Source of the DNA: an uncultured Burkholderiales bacterium
Lineage (GTDB): Bacteria > Pseudomonadota > Gammaproteobacteria > Burkholderiales > Burkholderiaceae_C
Assembly: GCA_903871865.1 (NCBI GenBank)
Contig: CAIQIL010000508.1
Location: forward strand, 1 to 9,725
Direction: 5' to 3'
DNA: 9,725 bases
The position numbers were made by a program, and so were the translations under genes. Under the pieces are notes generated by a model. It ran no database searches, had not been told where the DNA came from, and saw only the letters and a program-made list of their open reading frames with translations. Below, piece after piece: positions 1 through 6,449 of this stretch. Every line of letters begins with the position of its first letter. Within the stretch, counting starts at the first letter, position 1.

Positions 1-354
1 CAGTACCAGTGGACGCTGCTGGCCGGCATCAACGACGGCGAGGAGGAGCTCGAAGGCATCGTGCGCCTGTTGCACGGCAAGTACGCGCTGATGAACCTGA
101 TCCCGTACAACGAGGTCGAGGCGCTCGACTTCCAGCGGCCCAGCTGGGAGCGTGCCGCCGAGATGGCCCGCTGGCTGCACCGCCGCGGCGTGCTGACCAA
201 GCTGCGCCACTCCGCTGGGCAGGACGTCGATGGGGGCTGTGGCCAGCTGCGCGCCCGCGACAGCGTGCTGCCCGCGCACCGCCAACCCGTGGCCGTGCCG
301 GTGCGCCTGGACCTGCCGGGGCGCTCAGTCGGATCCGTCGGCTCAGTCGGTTGA
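1..354 (+). CDS. RlmN/Cfr-family radical-SAM rRNA adenine methyltransferase, C-terminal part
   Basis: The reading frame is open from base 1 and stops at 352-354, so only the last 117 residues are present; the radical-SAM CxxxCxxC motif would lie upstream. The visible stretch has the RlmN/Cfr C-terminal signature: TLLAGIND, then GKYALMNLIPYNEVEAL, then GQDVDGGCGQL. The Cys of GCGQL (codon 238-240) corresponds to the conserved C-terminal Cys that forms the methyl-carrying intermediate in this family. Known members use SAM to methylate a 23S rRNA adenine (A2503 for RlmN, and also some tRNAs), acting in the cytoplasm. After the conserved end there is a ~35-residue tail finishing in the repeat SVGSVGSVG, encoded by a small direct repeat (GCTCAGTCGG at 323-332 and 341-350). 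Some bacteria of this group carry an RlmN-like paralog, so no gene symbol is given. The last 12 bases overlap the end of the convergent gene on the opposite strand. Confidence 0.85.
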   Translation, partial: QYQWTLLAGINDGEEELEGIVRLLHGKYALMNLIPYNEVEALDFQRPSWERAAEMARWLHRRGVLTKLRHSAGQDVDGGCGQLRARDSVLPAHRQPVAVPVRLDLPGRSVGSVGSVG

Positions 355-678
355 TGAGGCCAGGGCCCCGGCAAAGGCCTGCGCGAAGGCTTCGCCGAAG
401 GCCGGTGTGCCGCTGAGCGACAGGCTCACGGTGTGCCAAGCCCCGTCAGGGCCGTCGCGCTGGTCCTGCACGTCGTGGCACCAGCTGCAACCCTCGTCCA
501 GCGGGCCGGGGCCGTCGGGGAAATGCGCCGCGGCCCAGGCCAGCACCTGCTGGACTTCGGCCCGAATCTGGGCCAGCACGGCATCTGCGCCGACCGCGGC
601 AGCGGCTTGGGCGTCGAAGGTGTGGACGCCGTCGGTGTCCAGGCTGAGGTCGAAGCTCAAGCAGTGCAGGGTGGGCAT
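343..678 (-). CDS. Hypothetical protein, 111 aa
   Basis: I do not recognise this protein. The start is taken at the ATG 676-678 (MPTLHCLSFDLSLDTDG), because the in-frame extension upstream reads like untranslated sequence and would run into the leader of the divergent GGDEF-EAL gene. The protein is acidic and cytosolic in character, with no signal peptide or membrane segment. It has an Ala-rich probable helix at about residues 23-52 and a C64-x-x-C67-H68 cluster in GCSWCHDV. That cluster formally matches a CXXCH haem motif, but without an export signal a metal site or chance is more likely. The C-terminal part (VSLSLSGTPAFGEAFAQAF) looks like a strand followed by an amphipathic helix. Its 3' end overlaps the rRNA methyltransferase gene by 12 bases. 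No clear Shine-Dalgarno sequence precedes the ATG. Confidence 0.6.
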   Translation of the reverse strand: MPTLHCLSFDLSLDTDGVHTFDAQAAAAVGADAVLAQIRAEVQQVLAWAAAHFPDGPGPLDEGCSWCHDVQDQRDGPDGAWHTVSLSLSGTPAFGEAFAQAFAGALASSTD

Positions 679-774
679 GCCGCGAGTGTGCCGCAAGGCA
701 TGGGCCGGTTTGGCCTCAATTTCAGGCCGGCACGGCCGAAATCCTCCCCATGGTCCCCACACGCAGGGACGCAC

Positions 775-778
775 AGGA
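775..778 (+). promoter_or_regulatory. Ribosome binding site deciding the GGDEF-EAL start
   Basis: AGGA lies 7 bases before the ATG at 786 and supports that start over the in-frame ATG at 750, which has no comparable site. The 107-base gap 679-785 between the two divergent genes should hold their promoters, but no convincing -35/-10 pair was seen. Confidence 0.5.
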
Positions 779-785
779 TCCGCGC

Positions 786-2993
786 ATGGCCACTGGTCTC
801 CAACCCCCTACGCCCCCCGTCTCCAGCACCTCGGAGGATGCCGCTGTCGCCACGAAAGCGGCCTGGTTCACGCCCGGGCGCGTCACCCTGGTGGCCATGC
901 TGATGCTGTGTGGGTTGGTGCTCACTTCGCGTTTGAATGAAGCGAAAAGCCAGGCTGAGGCCCACGGTGCCATGGCCATGGCGCTCATCGAGCAGGGCCC
1001 CGTCGAAGCCTTCAAGGCGCCAGCCGAGACTGGGGTGCAGGCACCGAGCCCTGCGTCGCGCACGGTCTCGCCTGCCGCCGCTGAGGCCAACGAACCGTCC
1101 CCCGCCCCGACGGGCAAGAAGTCGGGCCGCCGCAAGGTCGGGCAGGCCGCCCAGGGCAAGCCGCCCGCCGGCCCAGACGCCGACACCGCCGTTGCCCAGG
1201 TCCCGGCCGCCCAGCCAACCGCTGAAGTGCAGGCACAGACTGCCGACCCGTCTTACCCCGCCACCTCGCCCCTCGTGCGGGCCATGGCGCAGGCCCTGGA
1301 CCCCCAGGCCGATGTGCTGGCCGTGGCGCATTGCCGCGGGCAGCGTTGCCGCGCGGTCTATGCCCGTGCGGTCCAGCCCGCCGATGCCTCAGCGACCCTC
1401 ACCGCGGGCCGCTGCACGGCGACCCTGGGCTGGCCTGCCGGCTGCGTGACCGTGTCCTCGCAGCGTGTGCCCGATGACGTCGTCAGCGTGCGCTTCGACC
1501 TGCGCCCGGTGCTGGTGTCGGCCGCGCGCGACCTGGGTGTCGGCCTGCTGCTGCTGGGCGGCGTGGCCTGGGTCTGGCGCCGTGCGCGCAGCGCCCAGGC
1601 GGCGCTGAACATGGTGCCCGAGCCCCAATTGCGCCAGGTCGCCCAGAACGACGCGCTCACCGGCCTGCTCAACCGCGTGGCCTTCGAGTCCGCGCTCAAG
1701 CGCCACAACGAGGCGGAGTCCATCGGCCGCATGGAGACCGATGGCTGCCTGATGTACTTCGACCTCGACCGCTTCAAGTTCATCAACGACACCCACGGCC
1801 ACATCGCCGGTGACCTGGTCCTCAAGACCGTGGCCCAGCGCCTGCGCTACACCCTGGGCGGCGGCGTCATGATCGGCCGACTGGGCGGCGACGAGTTCGC
1901 TGCGCTGATGACCGACGTGTCCTCGCGCGCCACCGTCGAAACCATCTGCCGCGTGCTCATCGAGCAGGTCTCCAAGCCCATCATGATTGGCGATGTCAAG
2001 GAGTGGGTGGGCCTGAGCATCGGCGCCTACATGCTCAAGCGTGGCGAGCTCAACCTCGGCGAAATGCTGCACCGCGCCGACCTGGCCATGTACGAAGCCA
2101 AGCGCACGGGTCGGGGTCGGCTGGTGTTCTACGACGCCTCGATGGACGCCGCCGCGCGTGGCCGTGCCCAGGTCCAGGCCGACCTGCGCAATGCCATCGA
2201 CGAGCGCCAGTTCTTCATGGTCTACCAGCCCCAGTTCGACGCCTTCGACCGCGTGCGCGGCGTGGAGGCCATGGTGCGCTGGCGCCACCCCACGCGGGGC
2301 ATGGTGCCGCCCGAAGAGTTCATCCCGGTCGCCGAGCAAAGCGGTCTGATCGTGCCGCTGGGCAAGATCGTCATCGACATGGTCTGCGCCGACTTGGTGG
2401 CCCTGCGCGAGCAGCGCCTGGCCCTGCCCTACGTGAGCATGGACGTCTCGCTGCGCCAGCTGACCGATGCGGCCATGGTCGATGACGTGCAGGAAGCGCT
2501 GCAACGCCACGGCCTGAACACCTCCGACATCGAATTCGAGGTCAGCGAAAGCACCGCCATGGTCGGTCAGGCCGGCAAGGAGACCGCCACGCTCAAGAAG
2601 CTGTCGGCGCTGGCCTTCCGCATCGCCATCGACGACTTCGGCTCGGGCACCTCGTCCATGGGCCGCCTGCTCGACCTCAAGGTGGACAAGCTCAAGATCG
2701 ACGGCATGTTCGTGCAGGCCATCGGCCAGCCCCACTTCAACCCGGCCCTGCTGGAGCTGATGATCGACCTGGCCAACCGCCTGGGCGTCAAGAGCGTGGC
2801 CGAAGGCGTGGACACGCTGGAGCAGGTCGCCTGGCTGCGCAAAGCCGGTTGCCAGATGCTGCAAGGCGATTTCTTCGCCAAGCCGATGACGCACGGGCAG
2901 CTGCTCAACTGGCTGCTCATGCAGTCCAACGAGACCTCTTTTGCTTCGGGCGTCTGGAAGGCCACGCAGCCCATGGGCGATGCGCTGGCCTGA
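786..2993 (+). CDS. Membrane-anchored GGDEF-EAL protein (c-di-GMP cyclase/phosphodiesterase), 735 aa
   Basis: It is predicted to make and/or hydrolyse c-di-GMP at the inner membrane. In order: a short cytoplasmic N-terminus; membrane segment ~33-48 (VTLVAMLMLCGLVL); a periplasmic region that is Ala/Pro-rich and then carries four cysteines (C183, C188, C210, C220; possible disulfides); membrane segment ~245-263; a GGDEF domain ~283-445 with intact GGDEF at 367-371; and an EAL domain ~455-710. The product-inhibition I-site (RxxD, five residues before GGDEF) is missing, with GGGV in its place. In the EAL domain E494 (written EAM), FEVSES, DDFGSG, LKID, AEGV and the Gln of QGDFF are kept. The Asn normally found in the NLS motif is D553 (SMDVSLRQL). 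Most key residues therefore remain and the EAL may still be active with altered metal binding. The start is the ATG at 786. The gene converges on a second cyclase gene 27 bases downstream. Confidence 0.93.
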   Translation: MATGLQPPTPPVSSTSEDAAVATKAAWFTPGRVTLVAMLMLCGLVLTSRLNEAKSQAEAHGAMAMALIEQGPVEAFKAPAETGVQAPSPASRTVSPAAAEANEPSPAPTGKKSGRRKVGQAAQGKPPAGPDADTAVAQVPAAQPTAEVQAQTADPSYPATSPLVRAMAQALDPQADVLAVAHCRGQRCRAVYARAVQPADASATLTAGRCTATLGWPAGCVTVSSQRVPDDVVSVRFDLRPVLVSAARDLGVGLLLLGGVAWVWRRARSAQAALNMVPEPQLRQVAQNDALTGLLNRVAFESALKRHNEAESIGRMETDGCLMYFDLDRFKFINDTHGHIAGDLVLKTVAQRLRYTLGGGVMIGRLGGDEFAALMTDVSSRATVETICRVLIEQVSKPIMIGDVKEWVGLSIGAYMLKRGELNLGEMLHRADLAMYEAKRTGRGRLVFYDASMDAAARGRAQVQADLRNAIDERQFFMVYQPQFDAFDRVRGVEAMVRWRHPTRGMVPPEEFIPVAEQSGLIVPLGKIVIDMVCADLVALREQRLALPYVSMDVSLRQLTDAAMVDDVQEALQRHGLNTSDIEFEVSESTAMVGQAGKETATLKKLSALAFRIAIDDFGSGTSSMGRLLDLKVDKLKIDGMFVQAIGQPHFNPALLELMIDLANRLGVKSVAEGVDTLEQVAWLRKAGCQMLQGDFFAKPMTHGQLLNWLLMQSNETSFASGVWKATQPMGDALA

Positions 2994-3005
2994 GCGCTGG
3001 CCTGA
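2982..3005 (+). repeat. Exact 12-bp tandem repeat across the GGDEF-EAL stop codon
   Basis: GCGCTGGCCTGA occurs at 2982-2993 and again at 2994-3005 with no gap. The first copy contains the real stop codon and the second repeats it in frame, giving two consecutive in-frame TGA stops. It looks like a small slippage duplication. Confidence 0.9.
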
Positions 3006-3020
3006 GCCCTTCGCCGGTTT

Positions 3021-4181
3021 TCAGGCGGGTTGGGCGAACTGGTAGCGGTTCTTGCCGGAGGCCTTGACCGCGTACATCGCCCGGTCCGCGACCCGCTTGA
3101 GCGCATCCAGGTCCTCGGCATGGTCCGGGAAGATCGCGATGCCGATGCTCGCGCCCACGCTGAGCGCCTGTCCGTCGTAGGCGATGGGCGCACCGATGGC
3201 GCGCAGGATTTTCTCGGCCACATCGCCCGCGAAGTGCGCGTGGCTCAGGTCGCTGAGGATGACCACGAACTCGTCGCCGCCAATGCGCGCAGCGGTGTCG
3301 GCCGAACGCACGGCCGATGTCAGGCGCTCGGCCACGGTCTGCAGCACGCGGTCCCCGGCCTCATGGCCATGGCGGTCGTTGACCTCCTTGAAGCCATCGA
3401 GGTCGAGGAACATGAACGCGATCTTCTGGCCGTTGTGACGCGCATGGGCCATGGCCTGGTGGCTGCGGTCCACCGCCAGCCGCATGATGGGCAGTCCCGT
3501 CAGGTTGTCGTGGGTGGCCAGGTGGCGGATCTGGTCGCGCTGCGCCTTGATCTCGGTTTGCTGGCGGTGCACATCGCCCAGCAGGCTCTGCATGGCGCGC
3601 ATGAACGAGCCCATGGCCGTGGCGATGGCGCCGGCCGACAGCGCCAGCGTCAGCATCAGGTTGACCCAGACCACCGGTTGCATCACCACCGCGTTGAGGT
3701 TCATCGGCACGGTGTGCAGGCCCGAGAGCGCGGCAAAAGCCACACAGGCGATCACCAGCGCCGTGCCACCGATCAACACGAACACGGTGTTGCGCGAAAA
3801 CAGAACGGCCGAGACGAAAAAGCCCATCGCGAAGAAGTTGCCCGTGGGCGCGGCCTGCCCGAAAGACACGAGGCCCCCCGTGGCCGTCAGGAACAGCACG
3901 CCCAGCAGCGCCGTGGCCTTGAAGCGGTACGACAGGTGCCGGCGCCGCCAGAAGAGGGTGCACAGCGAGGTGGTGCTCACGGCCACCATGGCGAAGGCGG
4001 CGGGCCAGCGCAGGCTGGGCGGGCCCAGGAAATTGCGCCAGAACGACAGCGCCAGGATGCACAGCGTCAGCCAGACGAGACCGCGCAGCACGTCATCGAC
4101 GAAGGCTTCGCGGATCTGCTGCAGGCGGATGTCGGGGTGGACGCCCGGGTCGGGCTCGCCATGGGCCTGCCAGTCGGTCAT
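3021..4181 (-). CDS. Multi-pass membrane GGDEF diguanylate cyclase, 386 aa
   Basis: It is predicted to condense two GTP into c-di-GMP at the inner membrane. The start is the ATG 4179-4181 (MTDWQAHGEPDPG), which is preceded on the coding strand by GGAGA at a normal distance; the 82-residue in-frame extension upstream has no such support. The N-terminal ~200 residues hold about six hydrophobic segments (for example VLRGLVWLTLCILALSFW, ATALLGVLFLTATGGLV and TVFVLIGGTALVIACVAF). This is a MASE-like sensor region I cannot assign to a named family. A short helical linker with QQTEIKAQRDQIRHLATHD leads into the GGDEF domain, which begins near DNLTGL. The active-site GGDEF is at residues 301-305, and the I-site RSAD at 292-295 is intact and correctly spaced, so feedback inhibition by the product is expected. 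There is no EAL domain. The gene converges with the GGDEF-EAL gene, so the two are not an operon. Confidence 0.93.
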   Translation of the reverse strand: MTDWQAHGEPDPGVHPDIRLQQIREAFVDDVLRGLVWLTLCILALSFWRNFLGPPSLRWPAAFAMVAVSTTSLCTLFWRRRHLSYRFKATALLGVLFLTATGGLVSFGQAAPTGNFFAMGFFVSAVLFSRNTVFVLIGGTALVIACVAFAALSGLHTVPMNLNAVVMQPVVWVNLMLTLALSAGAIATAMGSFMRAMQSLLGDVHRQQTEIKAQRDQIRHLATHDNLTGLPIMRLAVDRSHQAMAHARHNGQKIAFMFLDLDGFKEVNDRHGHEAGDRVLQTVAERLTSAVRSADTAARIGGDEFVVILSDLSHAHFAGDVAEKILRAIGAPIAYDGQALSVGASIGIAIFPDHAEDLDALKRVADRAMYAVKASGKNRYQFAQPA

Positions 4182-4455
4182 GTGCGCGTCTCTCCGACGG
4201 AGGGGGCATGGACGGGGCAGAATCGAGGGCGCATGGGACGGCGTGATGGGCTGGCTGGCGGTGGGTTGGCTGCAGGCTGCTCGAGCGCACACTTTGCAAG
4301 CCGCAGCGATGTTAATCCCCCACCTGCGGAGGGCTTTGCGTGAAAAAGGGCCGATTGTGCATGCCGTTTCATGCGGCACGATCTGCGCAACCAAACCCTG
4401 CGGGCCCATCGCACCCCCTGCGCCCACGCATCACCGGCTCACGCCCTGCATCACC
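4182..4455. other. Divergent intergenic region, 274 bp
   Basis: This region lies between the GGDEF cyclase gene (-) and the 91-aa gene (+) and must carry the start signals of both. It holds an inverted repeat CCGCAG (4301-4306) / CTGCGG (4324-4329) around an AT-richer stretch (GATGTTAATC), and a short TGCCG...CGGCA inverted repeat near 4363-4380. Neither is convincing as an operator or terminator, and no clear sigma-70 promoter or RNA gene was seen. Confidence 0.4.
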
Positions 4456-4731
4456 ATGAGCATCGTTGTTTACTGGCTGACCGCCGAAGGTCCCCAGGTC
4501 GAGGCTTTCGCCGACGCCCAACTGATGGCCGCCCTGGCCTTCGCCGAAGCGCGCCGCAAGGAGCGTGACCCGCAGGGCCAGCCCTGCAACCGCCACGTCG
4601 TCATCAACACCGAGTTGGGCGACAGCGTGGGCCAAGCCGGCGTGAGCGACGCCCCGCCCGACTACCACTGGACCAAATCCCACCGCGGCGGCCCGCCGGA
4701 GTCGGGCAACCCGCCCAAAACCTTGGCCTGA
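4456..4731 (+). CDS. Hypothetical protein, 91 aa
   Basis: I do not recognise a named family. The ATG at 4456 gives MSIVVYWLTAEGPQVEAF, a natural-looking start, although no good Shine-Dalgarno sequence precedes it. The order of elements suggests a small alpha/beta cytosolic protein: strand (IVVYWL), helix (ADAQLMAALAFAEARRKER), strand (HVVINTEL), then a basic and Gly/Pro-rich tail (YHWTKSHRGGPPESG). There is no signal peptide or membrane segment. The codon use is GC-rich like its neighbours, which supports a real gene. It may be co-transcribed with the DUF3297 gene 113 bases downstream on the same strand, but nothing in the sequence ties the two functions together. Confidence 0.7.
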   Translation: MSIVVYWLTAEGPQVEAFADAQLMAALAFAEARRKERDPQGQPCNRHVVINTELGDSVGQAGVSDAPPDYHWTKSHRGGPPESGNPPKTLA

Positions 4732-4844
4732 GCGCCACAGGGCGAGGCGCCTGGCTGCGTCCGCTGGCGTCCCCTACACTGGCGCCCTTGCCGGCAACGG
4801 CACCCCCTTTGCCCACCCCCGCAGCACCGACCGCGAGCCACACC

Positions 4845-5093
4845 ATGAGCCAGACCGACGAGCGCCCCCCTCTGCCCGACCACCTCTCCATCGACCCGCG
4901 CAGCCCGCACCACAACGCGGCCGTGTTCCAGCACGACATCGGCATCCGCTTCAACGACAAGGAACGCTTCGATGTCGAGGAATACTGCGTCAGCGAAGGC
5001 TGGGTCCGCGTGCCCGTGGGCAAGACCGTGGACCGCAAAGGCCGCAGCTTGACCATCAAGCTCAAGGGCAAGGTCGAGGCGTTTTACCGCTGA
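4845..5093 (+). CDS. DUF3297 family protein, 82 aa
   Basis: The sequence carries the family's typical run: PDHLSIDPRSPHHNAAVF, HDIGIRFNDKER, DVEEYCVSEGWVRVP, GKTVDRKG and TIKLKGKVEAFYR at the C-terminus. The length is normal for the family. DUF3297 proteins are small, cytosolic, widespread in Proteobacteria and have no established function that I know of. The start is placed at the ATG 4845-4847 (MSQTDERPPLPDHL). An in-frame earlier start at 4788 would add a Pro/Ala-rich stretch not seen in the family. Upstream, a perfect 10-bp palindrome TTGCCGGCAA (4788-4797) lies just after a possible -10 hexamer TACACT (4775-4780), which is weak evidence for the promoter. The last 10 bases overlap the end of the convergent gene on the minus strand. 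Confidence 0.9.
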   Translation: MSQTDERPPLPDHLSIDPRSPHHNAAVFQHDIGIRFNDKERFDVEEYCVSEGWVRVPVGKTVDRKGRSLTIKLKGKVEAFYR

Positions 5094-5962
5094 TGGGCCT
5101 CGTGGCTTTGCGGGCTGAGTCGGTCCTCTGCCGCCAGTCGCGCAAAGTCCACCCAGGTGTGCGGTACTTCGCTCATGGCGGCCTGTGCCCAACCATGTGC
5201 CAGTCCTTCCCACCTGTAGGCTTGCAACCTGAAGCCGATGTCAGCGTGGCTGACCGCGATCCACGTCTGGCCGTCGGGCGTCACGTGCGCGCCGAGCAGT
5301 GCATGTGTGGCTTGCGGCAATGTCAGGTCTGTCCAGTGCATGCCATCTTTGCTGATGAGCAGCATGTTCTCGGCGGTCGACGTCAGCCACCAGCCCCCGA
5401 CGTGTCCCTGCAGCAACGCATCAAAACCGATCTGCCTGATGCGCTGGCCCGTTTTCACCTTGCAGCTGCCCAGATCCACCCTCGTGGGCAGCAGAGAGTC
5501 TGATGTGGACCCTCTGGCCAACAGCAAGGCCGCGCGAGCGGAGGCTGCCACGTCACGCGGCAGGCGTTCAGCGCTCATGTCTTCAGTTTTCCATCCTGCG
5601 GGCAGATGGATGACGCAGTGACGCGTTCCTCGGTGGATCGTGATCCGGCGGCCGGATGTGGTGATGTCCGTCAGCGCATCCAGAGGCAGGCGGGATCTCG
5701 TGGGCCTGCGCAGCACACGGTGGGCATCTGCACTGAGCACCAGTCCAGGCAAACGGATGCTGCCATCCTGATTGCCATCAAGCACGTCCACAGGTGTTCT
5801 GCTGCGATTGAAGGGGAAGGTCACTGTGCCCCACGGTCCTGCAATTGCCAGCATGTCCGGCGCGTCCGCTGCACCATTTGTCGTGTGGACCGAGCTGTCC
5901 CCCAAAGTCCATTCAGTGGCTGTGGATGGTTGGGCTGCGAGCAGCCAAATCGCTGCGCACAA
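5084..5962 (-). CDS. Secreted Asp-box (BNR-like) protein, 5' end frameshifted
   Basis: The open frame begins at a TTG at 5962 and encodes 292 residues of no named family I recognise. The true start is probably the ATG at 5990. Reading from it gives MRWLLP and then loses frame in a run of six C (5971-5976). Deleting one C joins it to this frame and yields a clean Sec signal peptide (MRWLLPLRALCAAIWLLAA, then QPSTA before the likely cleavage site). The mature protein would be periplasmic or secreted. It contains DGNQDGSI at residues 62-69 (an EF-hand-like calcium loop by pattern) and SKDGMHW at 204-210, an Asp-box as in sialidase-type beta-propellers. The next ~60 residues, with TPDGQTWIAVSHAD, align loosely with the remnant just upstream on this strand, suggesting tandem paralogs. 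The expected start overlaps that remnant's corrected stop as ATGA. Whether the gene is intact, phase-variable or dead cannot be told here. Confidence 0.65.
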   Translation of the reverse strand: MCAAIWLLAAQPSTATEWTLGDSSVHTTNGAADAPDMLAIAGPWGTVTFPFNRSRTPVDVLDGNQDGSIRLPGLVLSADAHRVLRRPTRSRLPLDALTDITTSGRRITIHRGTRHCVIHLPAGWKTEDMSAERLPRDVAASARAALLLARGSTSDSLLPTRVDLGSCKVKTGQRIRQIGFDALLQGHVGGWWLTSTAENMLLISKDGMHWTDLTLPQATHALLGAHVTPDGQTWIAVSHADIGFRLQAYRWEGLAHGWAQAAMSEVPHTWVDFARLAAEDRLSPQSHEAHQR

Positions 5963-5986
5963 AGCGCGCAGGGGGGAGAAGCCATC

Positions 5987-6449
5987 TCATTGTTGTGCTT
6001 TCTTCATGGCATCTCGCATCGAGGTGAGCATGCTCAATCCCTTGTCTTGCTCAGCTCGCGTGTGGCCTCAAACCAATTCTCGGGAACTTGATCCACGGTG
6101 GTGCCCATGCGTTGCCACTGTCGCCCATGGTCGTTCGAGCGGAACAGCGTGGGTGTGATGGTGTCATCCTGAAGCACATTGACCAGAGCCCACATCGAGC
6201 CATCGTTGCGCCACTGGGCTGTGAGCAGGTTTTCGGCGGCGGCTCTCAGCACGATGTCAGGGCGCCCGGTGTGTGGATGCCGCGGTGGCCGAGTTGGCGG
6301 TGATGCTCAGGCTGGCCAGGGTGGCTTGCAAGGCTCGCTGGGCCGGCAGTTGTGCCAGTGTGGCTTCGCGGGGCAGTTGCGCATCGGCCTCGCGCAGGCC
6401 CCTTGCGCAGGTGCCACGGGGTGCGTGCGGAAGCCATCGCAAAACTCAC
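5987..6449 (-). pseudogene. Remnant of an Asp-box (BNR-like) gene with several frameshifts
   Basis: Three reading frames must be joined to recover one protein-like sequence. The frame ending at 6257 gives QRALQATLASLSITANSATA...THRAP. The frame stopping at 6034 gives DIVLRAAAENLLTAQW, then the Asp-box SNDHGRQW and VPENWFEATRELSKTR. A third frame gives LSMLTSMRDAMKKAQQ and stops at 5987. Removing one C near 6265 and adding one base near the GGG at 6039-6041 joins them smoothly. The last frame then ends in a TGA that overlaps the ATG of the next gene. At the 5' side the first codons (GTG at 6449, VSFAMA) are shared with the orphan toxin-tail gene at 7665, after which the sequences part, so the original N-terminus is probably missing. 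A beta-propeller or ligand-binding role is possible from the Asp-box, but no function can be assigned. Confidence 0.55.

Noticed and set aside
478..492. CXXCH motif in the 111-aa hypothetical protein as a cytochrome c haem site
   Set aside because: No signal peptide or other cytochrome features; a single five-residue match is not enough.
712..728. GGCCT/AGGCC inverted repeat upstream of the GGDEF-EAL gene
   Set aside because: Only five base pairs; expected often in sequence of this GC content.
1389..2894. Long open frame (501 codons) antisense to the GGDEF-EAL gene
   Set aside because: His/Gly/Leu/Ala-rich with no domain; it is the usual antisense shadow of a GC-rich gene, and the sense frame has clear GGDEF and EAL motifs.
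3011..3038. Hairpin TTCGCC...GGCGAA between the convergent c-di-GMP genes as a terminator
   Set aside because: Short stem with a long loop, no U-run, and lying partly inside a coding region.
3030..4343. Long open frame (437 codons) opposite the membrane cyclase gene
   Set aside because: Arg/His/Gly-rich low-complexity translation; the other strand encodes an unmistakable GGDEF protein.
4788..4844. Earlier start for the DUF3297 gene at 4788
   Set aside because: Adds a Pro/Ala-rich stretch outside the family pattern and would overlap the likely promoter and palindrome.
5755..5778. EF-hand-like DGNQDGSI as proof of a calcium-binding or dockerin protein
   Set aside because: A single loop match without flanking helices; kept only as a descriptive note.
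6246..6449. 67-codon frame starting MSFAMASARTPWHLRKG as an intact gene
   Set aside because: Its later residues (HTGTTAGPASLASHPGQPEHH) look non-coding, while the neighbouring frame reads like protein; treated as part of the frameshifted remnant.
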